NCBI GenBank assembly: GCA_029004695.1
Contig: JAQVZB010000027.1
Location: forward strand, 1 to 12,635
DNA: 12,635 bases
Direction of reading: 5' to 3'
Source of the DNA: Bacilli bacterium
GTDB lineage: Bacteria > Bacillota_I > Bacilli_A > RF39 > UBA660
The position numbers and the translations under genes were made by a program. Numbering within the stretch: position 1 is the stretch's first letter; each line of letters begins with the position of its first letter. The notes under the pieces are model-generated. The model saw only the letters and a list, made by a program, of their open reading frames with translations. It did no database searches and was not told where the DNA came from. Positions 1-6,834 of this stretch are shown piece after piece.

Positions 1-111
1 CGAATGACTAATACTTAAGATTTTTCCTACTTGTCTCATCGATAATCCTTGTTTTAATAATATATCAATTTCTACTTTCTTTTTTTCTGTTAATTGAGTA
101 TAATTTTTCAT
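1..111 (-). CDS. IS30-family transposase, N-terminal fragment (cut by window edge)
   Basis: Only the first 37 codons are inside the window; the gene continues past base 1. The ATG at 109-111 is preceded by a strong ribosome binding site (GGAGG about 8 bases upstream). The residues read MKNYTQLTEKKKVEID, then ILLKQGLSMRQVGKILSISHS. This is the helix-turn-helix that opens IS30-type transposases (HTH_38), where the usual pattern is a 'LT..ER..I..LL..G.S.R.IA..L..S.STI' string. In that family the domain binds the element's terminal inverted repeats, and a DDE catalytic domain follows; that part is not visible here. A non-mobile regulator with the same helix-turn-helix is possible, but the leader architecture upstream is typical of a transposon. 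The element's other end and its target duplication lie outside the window. Confidence 0.75.
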   Translation of the reverse strand, partial: MKNYTQLTEKKKVEIDILLKQGLSMRQVGKILSISHS

Positions 112-140
112 AGAGCTCCTCCTTGCTAGGTGTGAGCTCT
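112..140 (-). promoter_or_regulatory. Inverted repeat over the transposase ribosome binding site
   Basis: AGAGCTC (112-118) and GAGCTCT (134-140) form a perfect 7-bp inverted repeat that flanks the GGAGG and ends one base before the ATG. In RNA starting further upstream both arms exist, so the hairpin can mask the start. The promoter's own -10 ends at 144, which puts transcription start near 136-138, inside the outer arm. RNA from the native promoter would therefore lack part of the stem. This matches the read-through protection known for several insertion sequences such as IS10 and IS50; its use here is inferred. Confidence 0.6.
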
Positions 141-143
141 TTT

Positions 144-152
144 ATTATATCA
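144..152 (-). promoter_or_regulatory. Extended -10 promoter of the transposase
   Basis: On the minus strand TGATATAAT fits the extended -10 pattern TGn-TATAAT with a perfect hexamer. No convincing -35 is seen at 16-18 bases, which is tolerable for an extended -10. It lies directly after the U-run of the upstream terminator. Confidence 0.6.
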
Positions 153-184
153 AAAAATCCCAACCGTTGGTGTGGTTGAGATTT
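152..184 (-). terminator. Rho-independent terminator between tsf and the transposase
   Basis: In minus-strand RNA, AAATCTCAACC (184-174) pairs with GGTTGGGATTT (165-155) over 11 continuous pairs, including one G-U, around an 8-base loop. A run of six U follows (157-152). On the plus strand the wobble becomes an A-C mismatch, so the structure favours minus-strand RNA. It would stop rpsB-tsf transcription before the transposase. It may also contain the insertion sequence's terminal repeat, but the element boundary cannot be fixed from one end. Confidence 0.75.
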
Positions 185-193
185 CAATTTAGG

Positions 194-215
194 AATTAGA
201 AGTTTACTTCTAATT
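194..215 (-). terminator. Perfect hairpin just after tsf, lacking a U-run
   Basis: AATTAGAAG (194-202) and CTTCTAATT (207-215) form a perfect 9-bp stem with a 4-base loop, 2 bases past the tsf stop. On the minus strand the bases that follow (CCTAAATTGAAATC) contain no U-run. This looks like the stem of the original tsf terminator whose U-run is missing, perhaps displaced by the adjacent insertion sequence. It could also be a 3'-end stabilising hairpin. Confidence 0.5.
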
Positions 216-217
216 TA

Positions 218-1090
218 TTATTTATTAATTTGATTCATAACTTCTTCAGCAAAGTTATCATTTCTTTTTTCAATTCCTTCGCCTACTTCATAGCGAATCA
301 TTTTTTTAACTTGACCACCATTATTTTTAACATATGTTTCAACATCAATATTGCTGTCTTTAATAAATGGTTGACTAACCAAACAAATATCTTTAAAAAA
401 TTTATTTATTCTTCCTATAACCATTTTTTCTGCTATTTCAGCAGGCTTACCTTCTTTAATAGCTTCTTCTGTTAAAAATTTCTTTTCGGTTTCTACTACT
501 TCAGTTGGAACATCGTCTTTTGATAAATATTGAGGACGCATTGCAGCAGCTTGCATAGCTACATCTTTAGCTACTTCTTCATTTGTATTTTCAACTACCG
601 TTAAAACAGCTATCTTACCACCCATATGTAAATAAGCTCCAAACACTTCATTATTAGATTTTTCAACTATTTCAAATCTTCTTAATGATAATTTTTCACC
701 AATTTTAGCAGTTTTAGCAATTATATATTCATTTATTGTTCCTTCACCACAATCTACATTTAAAGCTTCATCAAGTGTTTTAACATTAGAATTTAAAATA
801 GTCATGCCGATTACTTCAAACATCTTAATAAATTCTTCATTTTTACTAACAAAATCAGTTTCACTATTGATTTCTAAAATAATAGCTTTATTATCATCTA
901 CAAATATATTTGCAAGACCTTCAGCAGCAATTCTTTCAGCTTTTTTATTAGCAGTCGTAATTCCTTTTTCTCTTAAATAATTAATTGCCGCATCTATACT
1001 CCCATTTGTTGCTTCTAGGGCATTTTTACAATCCATCATTCCAACTCCAGAAATTTTTCTTAATTCTCCAACTAATTTTGCATCTATCAT
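218..1090 (-). CDS. tsf: Translation elongation factor Ts
   Basis: EF-Ts is the cytoplasmic exchange factor that releases GDP from EF-Tu. The 290-residue product has the normal bacterial length. The N-terminal UBA-like region carries SGVGMMDCKNALEAT (about residues 14-28), the family signature around the EF-Tu contact. SETDFVSKNEEF (about 76-87) is the conserved TDFV motif of the core, and HMGGKIAVLTVV (about 154-165) is the usual core strand. It starts 15 bases after the rpsB stop, in the standard rpsB-tsf order. The ribosome binding site is poor: the leader is a GAGAGAGAG stretch with no clear AGGAG, so translation may depend on ribosomes arriving from rpsB (inference). The hairpin at 194-215 and the terminator at 152-184 end the transcript. 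Confidence 0.97.
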   Translation of the reverse strand: MIDAKLVGELRKISGVGMMDCKNALEATNGSIDAAINYLREKGITTANKKAERIAAEGLANIFVDDNKAIILEINSETDFVSKNEEFIKMFEVIGMTILNSNVKTLDEALNVDCGEGTINEYIIAKTAKIGEKLSLRRFEIVEKSNNEVFGAYLHMGGKIAVLTVVENTNEEVAKDVAMQAAAMRPQYLSKDDVPTEVVETEKKFLTEEAIKEGKPAEIAEKMVIGRINKFFKDICLVSQPFIKDSNIDVETYVKNNGGQVKKMIRYEVGEGIEKRNDNFAEEVMNQINK

Positions 1091-1105
1091 AATTAATCTC
1101 TCTCT

Positions 1106-2098
1106 CTATTTATTTATTAATTCTATTAATTCATCTTTTTTTAATGTACTATAACCAGTTAATTTTTTATCTTTAGCTAATTTTTTAAGTTCGGTTAAAG
1201 TCATTTTAGATAAATCTAAAGTTTCGTCTTTTTTTGATTCGACTTTAATTTCTTTTTTAATAACTTTCTTTTCTTCAACTACTTTTTCTTTTTTAATTTC
1301 AATCTTATTATTATCTTCATGTTTTGATTCAACAATTACTTCTTTTATATTGGTTATAGCAGAAGCAAATTTTTCTTTTTTAGGTTTTTCTTCTTCAGAT
1401 ATATAATCAACTAATTCTAATCCTTTAGCTTCACATATTGCATTATTTAAAACACCTAAGATAACGCTAACACTTCTAACGGCATCATCATTTCCGGGAA
1501 TTATATAATCAACATCATCCGGATCACAATTTGTATCAACAATACCAAAGACAGGAATATTTAATATTCTAGCTTCACGTATAGCATTAATTTCTTTTTT
1601 AGGATCAGTTATTATTAAAGCATTTGGGAGTTTTTCCATTTTACGAATTCCACATAATACTTTATTTAATTTTTCATATTCTTTTTGGAGACCAATAACT
1701 TCTTTTTTAGGTAATAAATTAAATGTTCCATCAGCTTCCATTTTTTCAATTTCTTCTAATCTTTTAATTCTTTTTCTAATAGTTCTAAAATTAGTTAAAG
1801 TTCCACCTAACCATCTTTCAATTACATAATAAGATAAACTACGTTCGGCTTCAGCTTTAGAAGCTTCTTGGGCTTGTTTTTTAGTCCCAACAAATAAGAA
1901 GTTTCCTCCATTTTCTGCAATTGTTTTAATTTCTGCATAAGCCTTTTCAATTAACTCAGCAGTTTTTTCTAGATTAATAATATAAATATCATCTCTAGAT
2001 GTAAAGATATACTCCTTCATTTTAGGATTCCATCTTTTTGTTTGATGTCCGAAATGAACACCTGCTTCTAATAAATTACTCATAGAAACAACAGCCAT
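1106..2098 (-). CDS. rpsB: 30S ribosomal protein S2 with long C-terminal extension
   Basis: S2 is an assembly and structural protein of the small ribosomal subunit. Residues 1-233 are a canonical S2: LLEAGVHFGHQTKRWNPKM (9-27), FVGTKKQAQE (69-78), ERWLGGTLTNFRTI (94-107), and a late P..IVD.NCDPD..DY.IPGNDDA segment (182-206). Most bacterial S2 proteins end near residue 230-260, whereas this one has 330. Residues about 234-293 are a Lys/Glu-rich linker. Residues 296-330 (LDLSKMTLTELKKLAKDKKL, then TGYSTLKKDELIELI) resemble a SAP or Rho N-terminal-type two-helix module, which in other proteins binds nucleic acid. The tail is in frame, with base composition like its surroundings and no stop codon or sign of decay. 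The start has AAGGAG 9 bases upstream. The gene leads the rpsB-tsf operon. Confidence 0.96.
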   Translation of the reverse strand: MAVVSMSNLLEAGVHFGHQTKRWNPKMKEYIFTSRDDIYIINLEKTAELIEKAYAEIKTIAENGGNFLFVGTKKQAQEASKAEAERSLSYYVIERWLGGTLTNFRTIRKRIKRLEEIEKMEADGTFNLLPKKEVIGLQKEYEKLNKVLCGIRKMEKLPNALIITDPKKEINAIREARILNIPVFGIVDTNCDPDDVDYIIPGNDDAVRSVSVILGVLNNAICEAKGLELVDYISEEEKPKKEKFASAITNIKEVIVESKHEDNNKIEIKKEKVVEEKKVIKKEIKVESKKDETLDLSKMTLTELKKLAKDKKLTGYSTLKKDELIELINK

Positions 2099-2204
2099 AA
2101 ATACACTCTCCTTCGTTTTGCTTCCATTTACGTCTTCTTAATCATTTCAACCAACGGCCACTAGAAATAATTAATCAGTAAATGTGAATATTTGGTTAAA
2201 AACC
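2099..2204 (-). promoter_or_regulatory. rpsB 5' leader with long-range pairing
   Basis: The predicted transcript start near 2204 gives a leader of about 105 nt. Its first bases, TTTAACCAA (2200-2192), can pair with TTGGTTGAA (2154-2146) over 9 pairs including one G-U, enclosing about 37 bases. S2 is known to repress its own operon through the leader in E. coli. A similar role here is inference, because I do not recognise a named leader motif. No gene fits in this stretch. Confidence 0.4.
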
Positions 2205-2210
2205 ATGATT

Positions 2211-2239
2211 ATTGTATCAAATATCTATTATTTTTACAA
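2211..2239 (-). promoter_or_regulatory. Promoter of rpsB-tsf
   Basis: On the minus strand TTGTAA (2239-2234), a 17-base spacer and TACAAT (2216-2211) form a sigma-A type promoter. TGA directly before the -10 makes it an extended -10. It is the best promoter in the intergenic region and points at rpsB. Confidence 0.65.
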
Positions 2240-2322
2240 TCATTAAATATCATAATTTATATTATGTTAATTTATTTGAAATAATATAACAATCATATAA
2301 TTTAATTAAAAAGGAAACAGAT

Positions 2323-2924
2323 ATGAATAAAATACCAGAAAAGAAATTTTCATTCTTAATACTATTATCGGAATTACCATTGCTTTAATATTTTCTTTAT
2401 TTGTTAATCTGCTTATATACTCTGCTCCTAAAGAAATTACTAACGCAATAGTTAACTATGATAAAGGTATAAAAATTAAAAGCTAAGGATTTTTCAGCCG
2501 GAAAACAATTAGTTAATCAAATTAAAGATAAAGAATATTATGCTGCTTTAGTCATAACTGAAGATTATACTAAAAATCAATTAAGTTTAATGACAACTAA
2601 ACCGATATCTCCAAATTTACAAATTATTATTGATCAAGGGCAAGATACTACAATTGCTACTTCGATTGAAAAAATAATAATTAGCATGGAACAATTTTAA
2701 AAATTATTCAAAATACCAAAAAAGTTATAACTGATGAACAATCAAATTTACTTATAACACCAATTAAGTCTGAATTACCTATTTAAATCAAATAAATGAT
2801 TATTTAGCAAATGGCGGTTGCTCATCGAGCAATCTTTTTAATAACTTGGATTTCAGTTTTAATAACATCCATTTTAATGTATTTTTATATTACGAAAACA
2901 AACGGTAATAACAAAAATATTTAA
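2323..2924 (+). pseudogene. Decayed YhgE/Pip-like membrane protein gene
   Basis: A start with AAGGA upstream opens MNKIPEKKFSFLILL and then stops at 2385-2387. The reading continues in other frames. About 2350-2486 gives TIIGITIALIFSLFVNLLIY (a membrane helix) and NAIVNYDKGIK. About 2481-2699 gives AGKQLVNQIKDKEYYAALVI and TEDYTKNQLSL. About 2701-2787 continues the extracellular part, and 2812-2924 ends with RAIFLITWISVLITSILMYF plus a charged tail. The order of helix, 'A.VN.D.G', 'G..LV.Q.KD..YYAA..I' and a final helix matches the YhgE/Pip (phage-infection-protein) / DUF3533 type of envelope proteins. At least four frame changes or stops are present, and most of the middle and the other C-terminal helices are missing, so no function can remain. 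An exporter-related relative cannot be excluded. Confidence 0.7.
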
Positions 2925-2940
2925 TTGTAATACTATTATA

Positions 2941-3900
2941 TTAATTATGATTTATTTTAGAATATCTCTTTTTTAAAATTAATGGATCAATCTCTCTTTG
3001 TTTTAACTTTGGAATATCAGTTTCAATATCTTTTAATAATTTAAAATTATTATATAATTGATTAAAATATTTATCTACTTTAGTATAATTATCAATTATA
3101 TTAAATAATAAATGATCAGTTAAAATATATAAATCATTATAAGTAATTATCTTTTTATTAATTAAATAACTAATTAAATTAGCACATATAGCCATCGAAT
3201 TATAATCCATAATACTATTAGTTAATTCATTTATTTTATTATTTAATTCAATAAATTTATCTACATATTTAACATTATTAAAACTATATTCTATATTATT
3301 ATTTTCATTTTTAATTAAAGTAAGGTCATTATAAATATCTTTTATTTCATTTAAATCAATATTTTTAGACCAAGCTAATGATGTTAAAAAAATACCATCA
3401 ATTCGATCAGCACATAATTTAGGCCTTTTACAATCTAATAAAGAATATTTTTTAAAATCTATAATTTCATCTATTTTATAACCGTCTTTATTTAATAAAT
3501 GTATTAATTCATTATCTTTAATTAGAGTTTCTTTTAATCCATCTTCAGTACTTTCTTGAATGATATAATCTTCATTTAAATAATCAATAACATGACTTGT
3601 AGCTGGAGTTCGAGCATCATGAAAAAGAGCTGCTATAGTTTGTTTTTTATCTTGCGAAAAATTCCATACAATTAATGCTGTAGATATACTATGATCAAGT
3701 CTAGATATATAATATTTAAAATTATAATAATCTTTATTACCATATTCCATAGCACAAAAATAGCTAATATCTTTTAATCTTAACATTGTATTTGTTTCAA
3801 TATACGAAATTAAAAAAGTTGGGATTTCATTTGCTAAAATATTAAAATATTTTCTAATTTCCGGAATCAAATTATTATAATATTCTTGATATTTTTCCAT
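2941..3900 (-). CDS. HD-domain phosphohydrolase
   Basis: A cytoplasmic protein of 319 residues with the ordered metal-binding residues of the HD superfamily: H70 in SRLDHSIS, H94-D95 in ALFHDARTPATSH, H103, and D165 in CADRIDG. The layout 'R..HS' / 'HD....P..SH' / 'DR.D' resembles the dGTPase-like COG1078 group, whose members cleave nucleotides or related phosphate esters. Where those enzymes usually read HDxGH, this one has HDART, so the substrate may differ. The HVIDYLNEDYIIQESTE stretch (103-119) after the HD motif looks like a conserved part of a subgroup. The ATG is preceded by AGGTGAG. The gene stands alone: the upstream gene ends in a terminator at 3949-3979, and a pseudogene on the other strand lies downstream. 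A weak promoter may overlap the U-run of that terminator. The substrate is not known. Confidence 0.8.
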   Translation of the reverse strand: MEKYQEYYNNLIPEIRKYFNILANEIPTFLISYIETNTMLRLKDISYFCAMEYGNKDYYNFKYYISRLDHSISTALIVWNFSQDKKQTIAALFHDARTPATSHVIDYLNEDYIIQESTEDGLKETLIKDNELIHLLNKDGYKIDEIIDFKKYSLLDCKRPKLCADRIDGIFLTSLAWSKNIDLNEIKDIYNDLTLIKNENNNIEYSFNNVKYVDKFIELNNKINELTNSIMDYNSMAICANLISYLINKKIITYNDLYILTDHLLFNIIDNYTKVDKYFNQLYNNFKLLKDIETDIPKLKQREIDPLILKKRYSKINHN

Positions 3901-3948
3901 ATGCTCACCTCATGAGTTTATACTTTATATTAATATTAAAATAAAGTA

Positions 3949-3979
3949 AAGAAAAAACTTAAAATAATATTTAAGTTTT
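3949..3979 (-). terminator. Terminator of the 866-residue surface protein gene
   Basis: AAAACTTAAA (3954-3963) and TTTAAGTTTT (3970-3979) form a perfect 10-bp stem around a 6-base loop, 9 bases after the stop. In minus-strand RNA it runs into UUUUUUCUUU. The stem is AT-rich, but the shape and position are right. Confidence 0.75.
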
Positions 3980-3987
3980 AAAATTTT

Positions 3988-6588
3988 TTATTCTACTACA
4001 TATGGATCAGTAGTTGTACCTGTACCTGTTACAGTAATCGTAGATTTTAAATTTAGGACAGGACGAATCCCATGTAGAATAAGATAAGAGGAACGATCTA
4101 ACCATAAACTACCATTGTTATTCACATTATAAACATTAACATTATCACAAGGGCTAAAGTTAAAAGGGGTAGAAGTCCAATACGATTGATTTGTATATAA
4201 ATAATTTGTTGAGTTATCATAATACTCATGCAGACCGGCCATATATGTCTCATGTGATGTTATTAATCCTACTGGATAAGTAAGTGCTCCGTTTCCGATT
4301 ATCGTGTCATCTACGGTAAAGCGATCATTTTGTAATCCACATTTTAAAGTTGGTATATGAGACGTAGACGTTATGTATGCTACATAAAATGTATCATTGG
4401 ATCCATAACCTAGCCCACCATAAGCACCTCCTATTTCAGTTCCTAGCTGCCTATCATTACAAAATAAGGTATCAGATATATAAGCTTTATAATCTGTACT
4501 TAATATATTAGTTGAATACCAATTATCTACTGTTACTTTAGCATTATTTGAAGTTTCATTATATGTAGCAGCTGCCGAAACACTTCCATCTCTTTGAGTT
4601 GATGCTATTCCATTTGCTCCACCATACATATAACCGAGATATTTAGCATCATCAAGATATGTTGAGTTCCAATAATATTCTCCTATTTGAGTGCTTGTAC
4701 CAGTTGAGTTTATAGTACAACTATTATTAGGGCAGGTTCCATTATAAATTATTCTTGTTGAACCATCGCCATTAATTCTTACTATTTTCCACTGATGTTC
4801 AGCAAAAATTAAATTATTATTGATATAATCTTTAGCTCCTCTTAAATAATAGCTCATGCCATAATCATCTTCCGTTTTATACATTAAATTATCAGTACTT
4901 CCATTTATGTTAGCAAATGTTCCTTCTGGTGCTTCAGTTATATTTTCTTTTCCTCCATATTCAGCTAAAATTATATCTTTCAAACTTGGTTCGTATTCTT
5001 CTTGAACAATATATGGATTTGATGCAATACCTAGTCCTAATATTTTAGTATCTGGTTTTAAATTTATGACTGGGCGAACTCCACCTGAATAATTTACAGT
5101 TAGGCCGTAGTAACCAGCTAACATTTTACCATATGAATCACTAATCCATATGCTAGCATCACCATCTGTCACATCATAATCCAATACCCCAGGACCCATT
5201 GTATAAAAAGATAAACCCGAATCTAAATAAGGTCTATATGTACTATTTGCTTGATTATATTTTAACCCCGAAATTGCTGCTTCATCTGGTGTCAATAATC
5301 CTATTGGGTAAGATAAAGAACCGTTTCCCATAGTAGTATCACTCACTGTAAAACGATCATTTTTAAGTTCACATTTTAGAGTAGGAGTTTTATTTGTGAC
5401 TAATCTATACCACGTTGCATAAGTAGTGTCACTTGTTCCGAATCCTGTTCCAGTTGCTGCTCCTCCCAATTCACTTTGAAGTTGTCTATCATTACAAAAC
5501 AAAGTGTCTGATAAATAATTTTCATAATCAGTTCCTAATAGATTGGTTGAATACCATGTATCTGTTGCTATTTTTATTGTACTGCTGGTTTCATTTGTTG
5601 TTGCCTGTTCTCTAGATGTTGACGCAACTCCATTTGCTCCACCATACATATATCCCATATATTTATTATCATTACTATTTGTATTAAATGCTGATGACCC
5701 TATTTGAGTCGCTGTTCCAGAATAGTTTATAATACAACTATTATTTGGACAAGTTCCATTATATATTAATCTTATTGAGCCATCACCATTTATACGCAAT
5801 ATCTTCCATTGATGTTCAGCAAAAATGATATTATTATTTACATAGTTTTTAGCTCCTCTTAAATAATAACTCATGCCATAATCATCTTCCATTTTATACA
5901 TTACATTTTCAGTATTGCCATTTACATTATCAAATGTTCCGGATGGAGCTTCAGTTATTAATGATGCACCACTATAATTATTTATAAGAACATCAGTTAA
6001 GTATTCATTTGATGTTCCTTTTCCTTCTAATATTTCTATATAAGAATTAATTGATTTACCATTATCATAATCTTGATCTTCCCCAGTATCAGGAAAATAA
6101 ATATTTAATGTATAACTATGTACTTTATTGCCATTTGTTGGCCCACTAAAAGAACCATTTCCTAATAAAATACTTCTTGCTCCGCTTCCTATTTCTTGCA
6201 TTGTTATTGTAGATGGAACTACTGAACCATTACTTCCAGTATTAGTTGAAGTTAATTTATATTTTAATGAGCCATATGAAAAAGTATTAGTTTTTATTAC
6301 TAAATTAAGATAATAATTCATTGTTAAATTTGTGGTATTATTTCCCATTACCGTAAATGTTTTGGTCCCCCAGGCTACTTCTTTTGGATATATTTTACTC
6401 ATTGTTATATTACTTCCACCATCAAAAGTAATGTCCATTGTTCCGCCTGCACCGGTTATTGTTGCTGATGATTCAGAACCAATTATGCTTACTTCAAAAA
6501 ATGCATAGCTTAAGCCTAATATTAATATTAAGAACAAAAACATTGTTATATTTTTCAAAATTTTGTTGATTTTTCTTAATCTAATCAC
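3988..6588 (-). CDS. Large secreted protein: TasA-like N-terminal region plus two tandem repeat domains
   Basis: I do not recognise a named gene. Residues 13-31 are a hydrophobic export segment ending GLSYAFF, followed by a beta-rich region (about 36-195), a layout like TasA/camelysin-type proteins processed by SipW-like peptidases. Two repeats follow, residues 211-529 and 550-866. Each opens with ITEAPxGTF and contains MSYYLRGAK, FAEHQWKI(L/V)RINGDGS, YNGTCPNNSC, YMYGGANG, DTLFCNDRQL, PTLKC, NDRFTV, YP(I/V)GL(L/I)T, then (V/I)RPV(I/L)NLK near the end. The late part resembles formylglycine-generating or C-type-lectin-like DUF6273-style modules common in surface proteins of gut Firmicutes. Four cysteines per repeat are conserved, and unit B has one more. 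There is no LPxTG or C-terminal membrane anchor. The start is GTG: AAGGAAG lies 8 bases upstream, and the nearer ATG stops after three codons. A role in surface binding is inference. Confidence 0.85.
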   Translation of the reverse strand: MIRLRKINKILKNITMFLFLILILGLSYAFFEVSIIGSESSATITGAGGTMDITFDGGSNITMSKIYPKEVAWGTKTFTVMGNNTTNLTMNYYLNLVIKTNTFSYGSLKYKLTSTNTGSNGSVVPSTITMQEIGSGARSILLGNGSFSGPTNGNKVHSYTLNIYFPDTGEDQDYDNGKSINSYIEILEGKGTSNEYLTDVLINNYSGASLITEAPSGTFDNVNGNTENVMYKMEDDYGMSYYLRGAKNYVNNNIIFAEHQWKILRINGDGSIRLIYNGTCPNNSCIINYSGTATQIGSSAFNTNSNDNKYMGYMYGGANGVASTSREQATTNETSSTIKIATDTWYSTNLLGTDYENYLSDTLFCNDRQLQSELGGAATGTGFGTSDTTYATWYRLVTNKTPTLKCELKNDRFTVSDTTMGNGSLSYPIGLLTPDEAAISGLKYNQANSTYRPYLDSGLSFYTMGPGVLDYDVTDGDASIWISDSYGKMLAGYYGLTVNYSGGVRPVINLKPDTKILGLGIASNPYIVQEEYEPSLKDIILAEYGGKENITEAPEGTFANINGSTDNLMYKTEDDYGMSYYLRGAKDYINNNLIFAEHQWKIVRINGDGSTRIIYNGTCPNNSCTINSTGTSTQIGEYYWNSTYLDDAKYLGYMYGGANGIASTQRDGSVSAAATYNETSNNAKVTVDNWYSTNILSTDYKAYISDTLFCNDRQLGTEIGGAYGGLGYGSNDTFYVAYITSTSHIPTLKCGLQNDRFTVDDTIIGNGALTYPVGLITSHETYMAGLHEYYDNSTNYLYTNQSYWTSTPFNFSPCDNVNVYNVNNNGSLWLDRSSYLILHGIRPVLNLKSTITVTGTGTTTDPYVVE
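3991..4941 (-). repeat. Second copy (unit B) of the tandem repeat in the surface protein
   Basis: Codes for residues 550-866. It matches unit A motif by motif over about 317 residues. It diverges most at residues 782-836, where unit A has a different, similarly long stretch before the shared RPV-NLK end. Confidence 0.85.
5002..5958 (-). repeat. First copy (unit A) of the tandem repeat in the surface protein
   Basis: Codes for residues 211-529. Like unit B it opens with ITEAPxGTF and ends with a GxGxxxxPY(I/V)V motif. About 20 residues (530-549) link the two copies. Long stretches are near-identical in protein but differ at many third positions, so the duplication is old. Confidence 0.85.
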
Positions 6589-6609
6589 AAATGCATCTTC
6601 CTTTGTAGT

Positions 6610-6629
6610 ATAAATATTTCTATATTTAT
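6610..6629 (-). repeat. Perfect inverted repeat at the start of the surface-protein transcript
   Basis: ATAAATAT (6610-6617) and ATATTTAT (6622-6629) flank TTCT. The repeat touches the -10 (6628-6633) and covers the expected transcript start. It could be a repressor site or a 5' stabilising hairpin. In DNA this AT-rich it may also be chance. Confidence 0.35.
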
Positions 6630-6657
6630 TTTACTATAATTATTATGTAATAGTCAA
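6628..6657 (-). promoter_or_regulatory. Promoter of the surface protein gene
   Basis: On the minus strand TTGACT (6657-6652), an 18-base spacer and TAAAAT (6633-6628) form a sigma-A type promoter, giving a leader of about 35 bases before the GTG start at 6588. Confidence 0.6.
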
Positions 6658-6677
6658 TAATTACTTCTAATCTTTAT

Positions 6678-6818
6678 TTATATAATTAATGTTTTGTAAA
6701 TATTAGATTCATATATTATTCTAAATTTAAAAAATGTATAGCTTAAACCTAATATTAGTAAAAATTGTGAAAGTTGTTATTAATTTTTTTAATATTTTAT
6801 TAATTTTGTTCAATCAAT
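6678..6818 (-). pseudogene. Relic of a paralogous surface-protein signal segment
   Basis: Reading the minus strand from about 6818 gives TTGATT, then INKILKKLITTFTIF, and after a one-base frame change LLILGLSYTFFKFRIIYES before a stop at 6678. The active gene just downstream begins MIRLRKINKILKNITMFLFL and continues ILILGLSYAFF. The DNA stretch around 'ctaatattaggtttaagcta' is nearly identical to the matching stretch of the active gene. This is therefore a degenerate copy of the same N-terminus, without the rest of the gene. It fills most of the gap between the active gene and the carboxypeptidase gene; the remainder holds the promoter. Confidence 0.65.
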
Positions 6819-6834
6819 TATATTTTAAATGGAA

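Noticed and set aside
2276..2301. Plus-strand promoter TTGAAA / TATAAT for the Pip-like pseudogene
   Set aside because: The spacer is only 14 bases, too short for a normal sigma-A promoter, and the gene is dead. It may be the remains of a promoter.
2925..2945. Terminator after the HD-protein gene
   Set aside because: Only a 5-bp AT stem can be drawn and the U-run is interrupted; not strong enough to call.
3988..6588. Diversity-generating retroelement target
   Set aside because: The lectin-like repeats invite the idea, but no reverse transcriptase gene and no adenine-biased template repeat are in the window; the copies differ at silent sites as well.
6586..6597. Three-codon upstream frame (ATG at 6595-6597) overlapping the GTG start of the surface protein gene
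   Set aside because: Its ATG directly abuts the Shine-Dalgarno bases, too close for initiation, so it is most likely chance.
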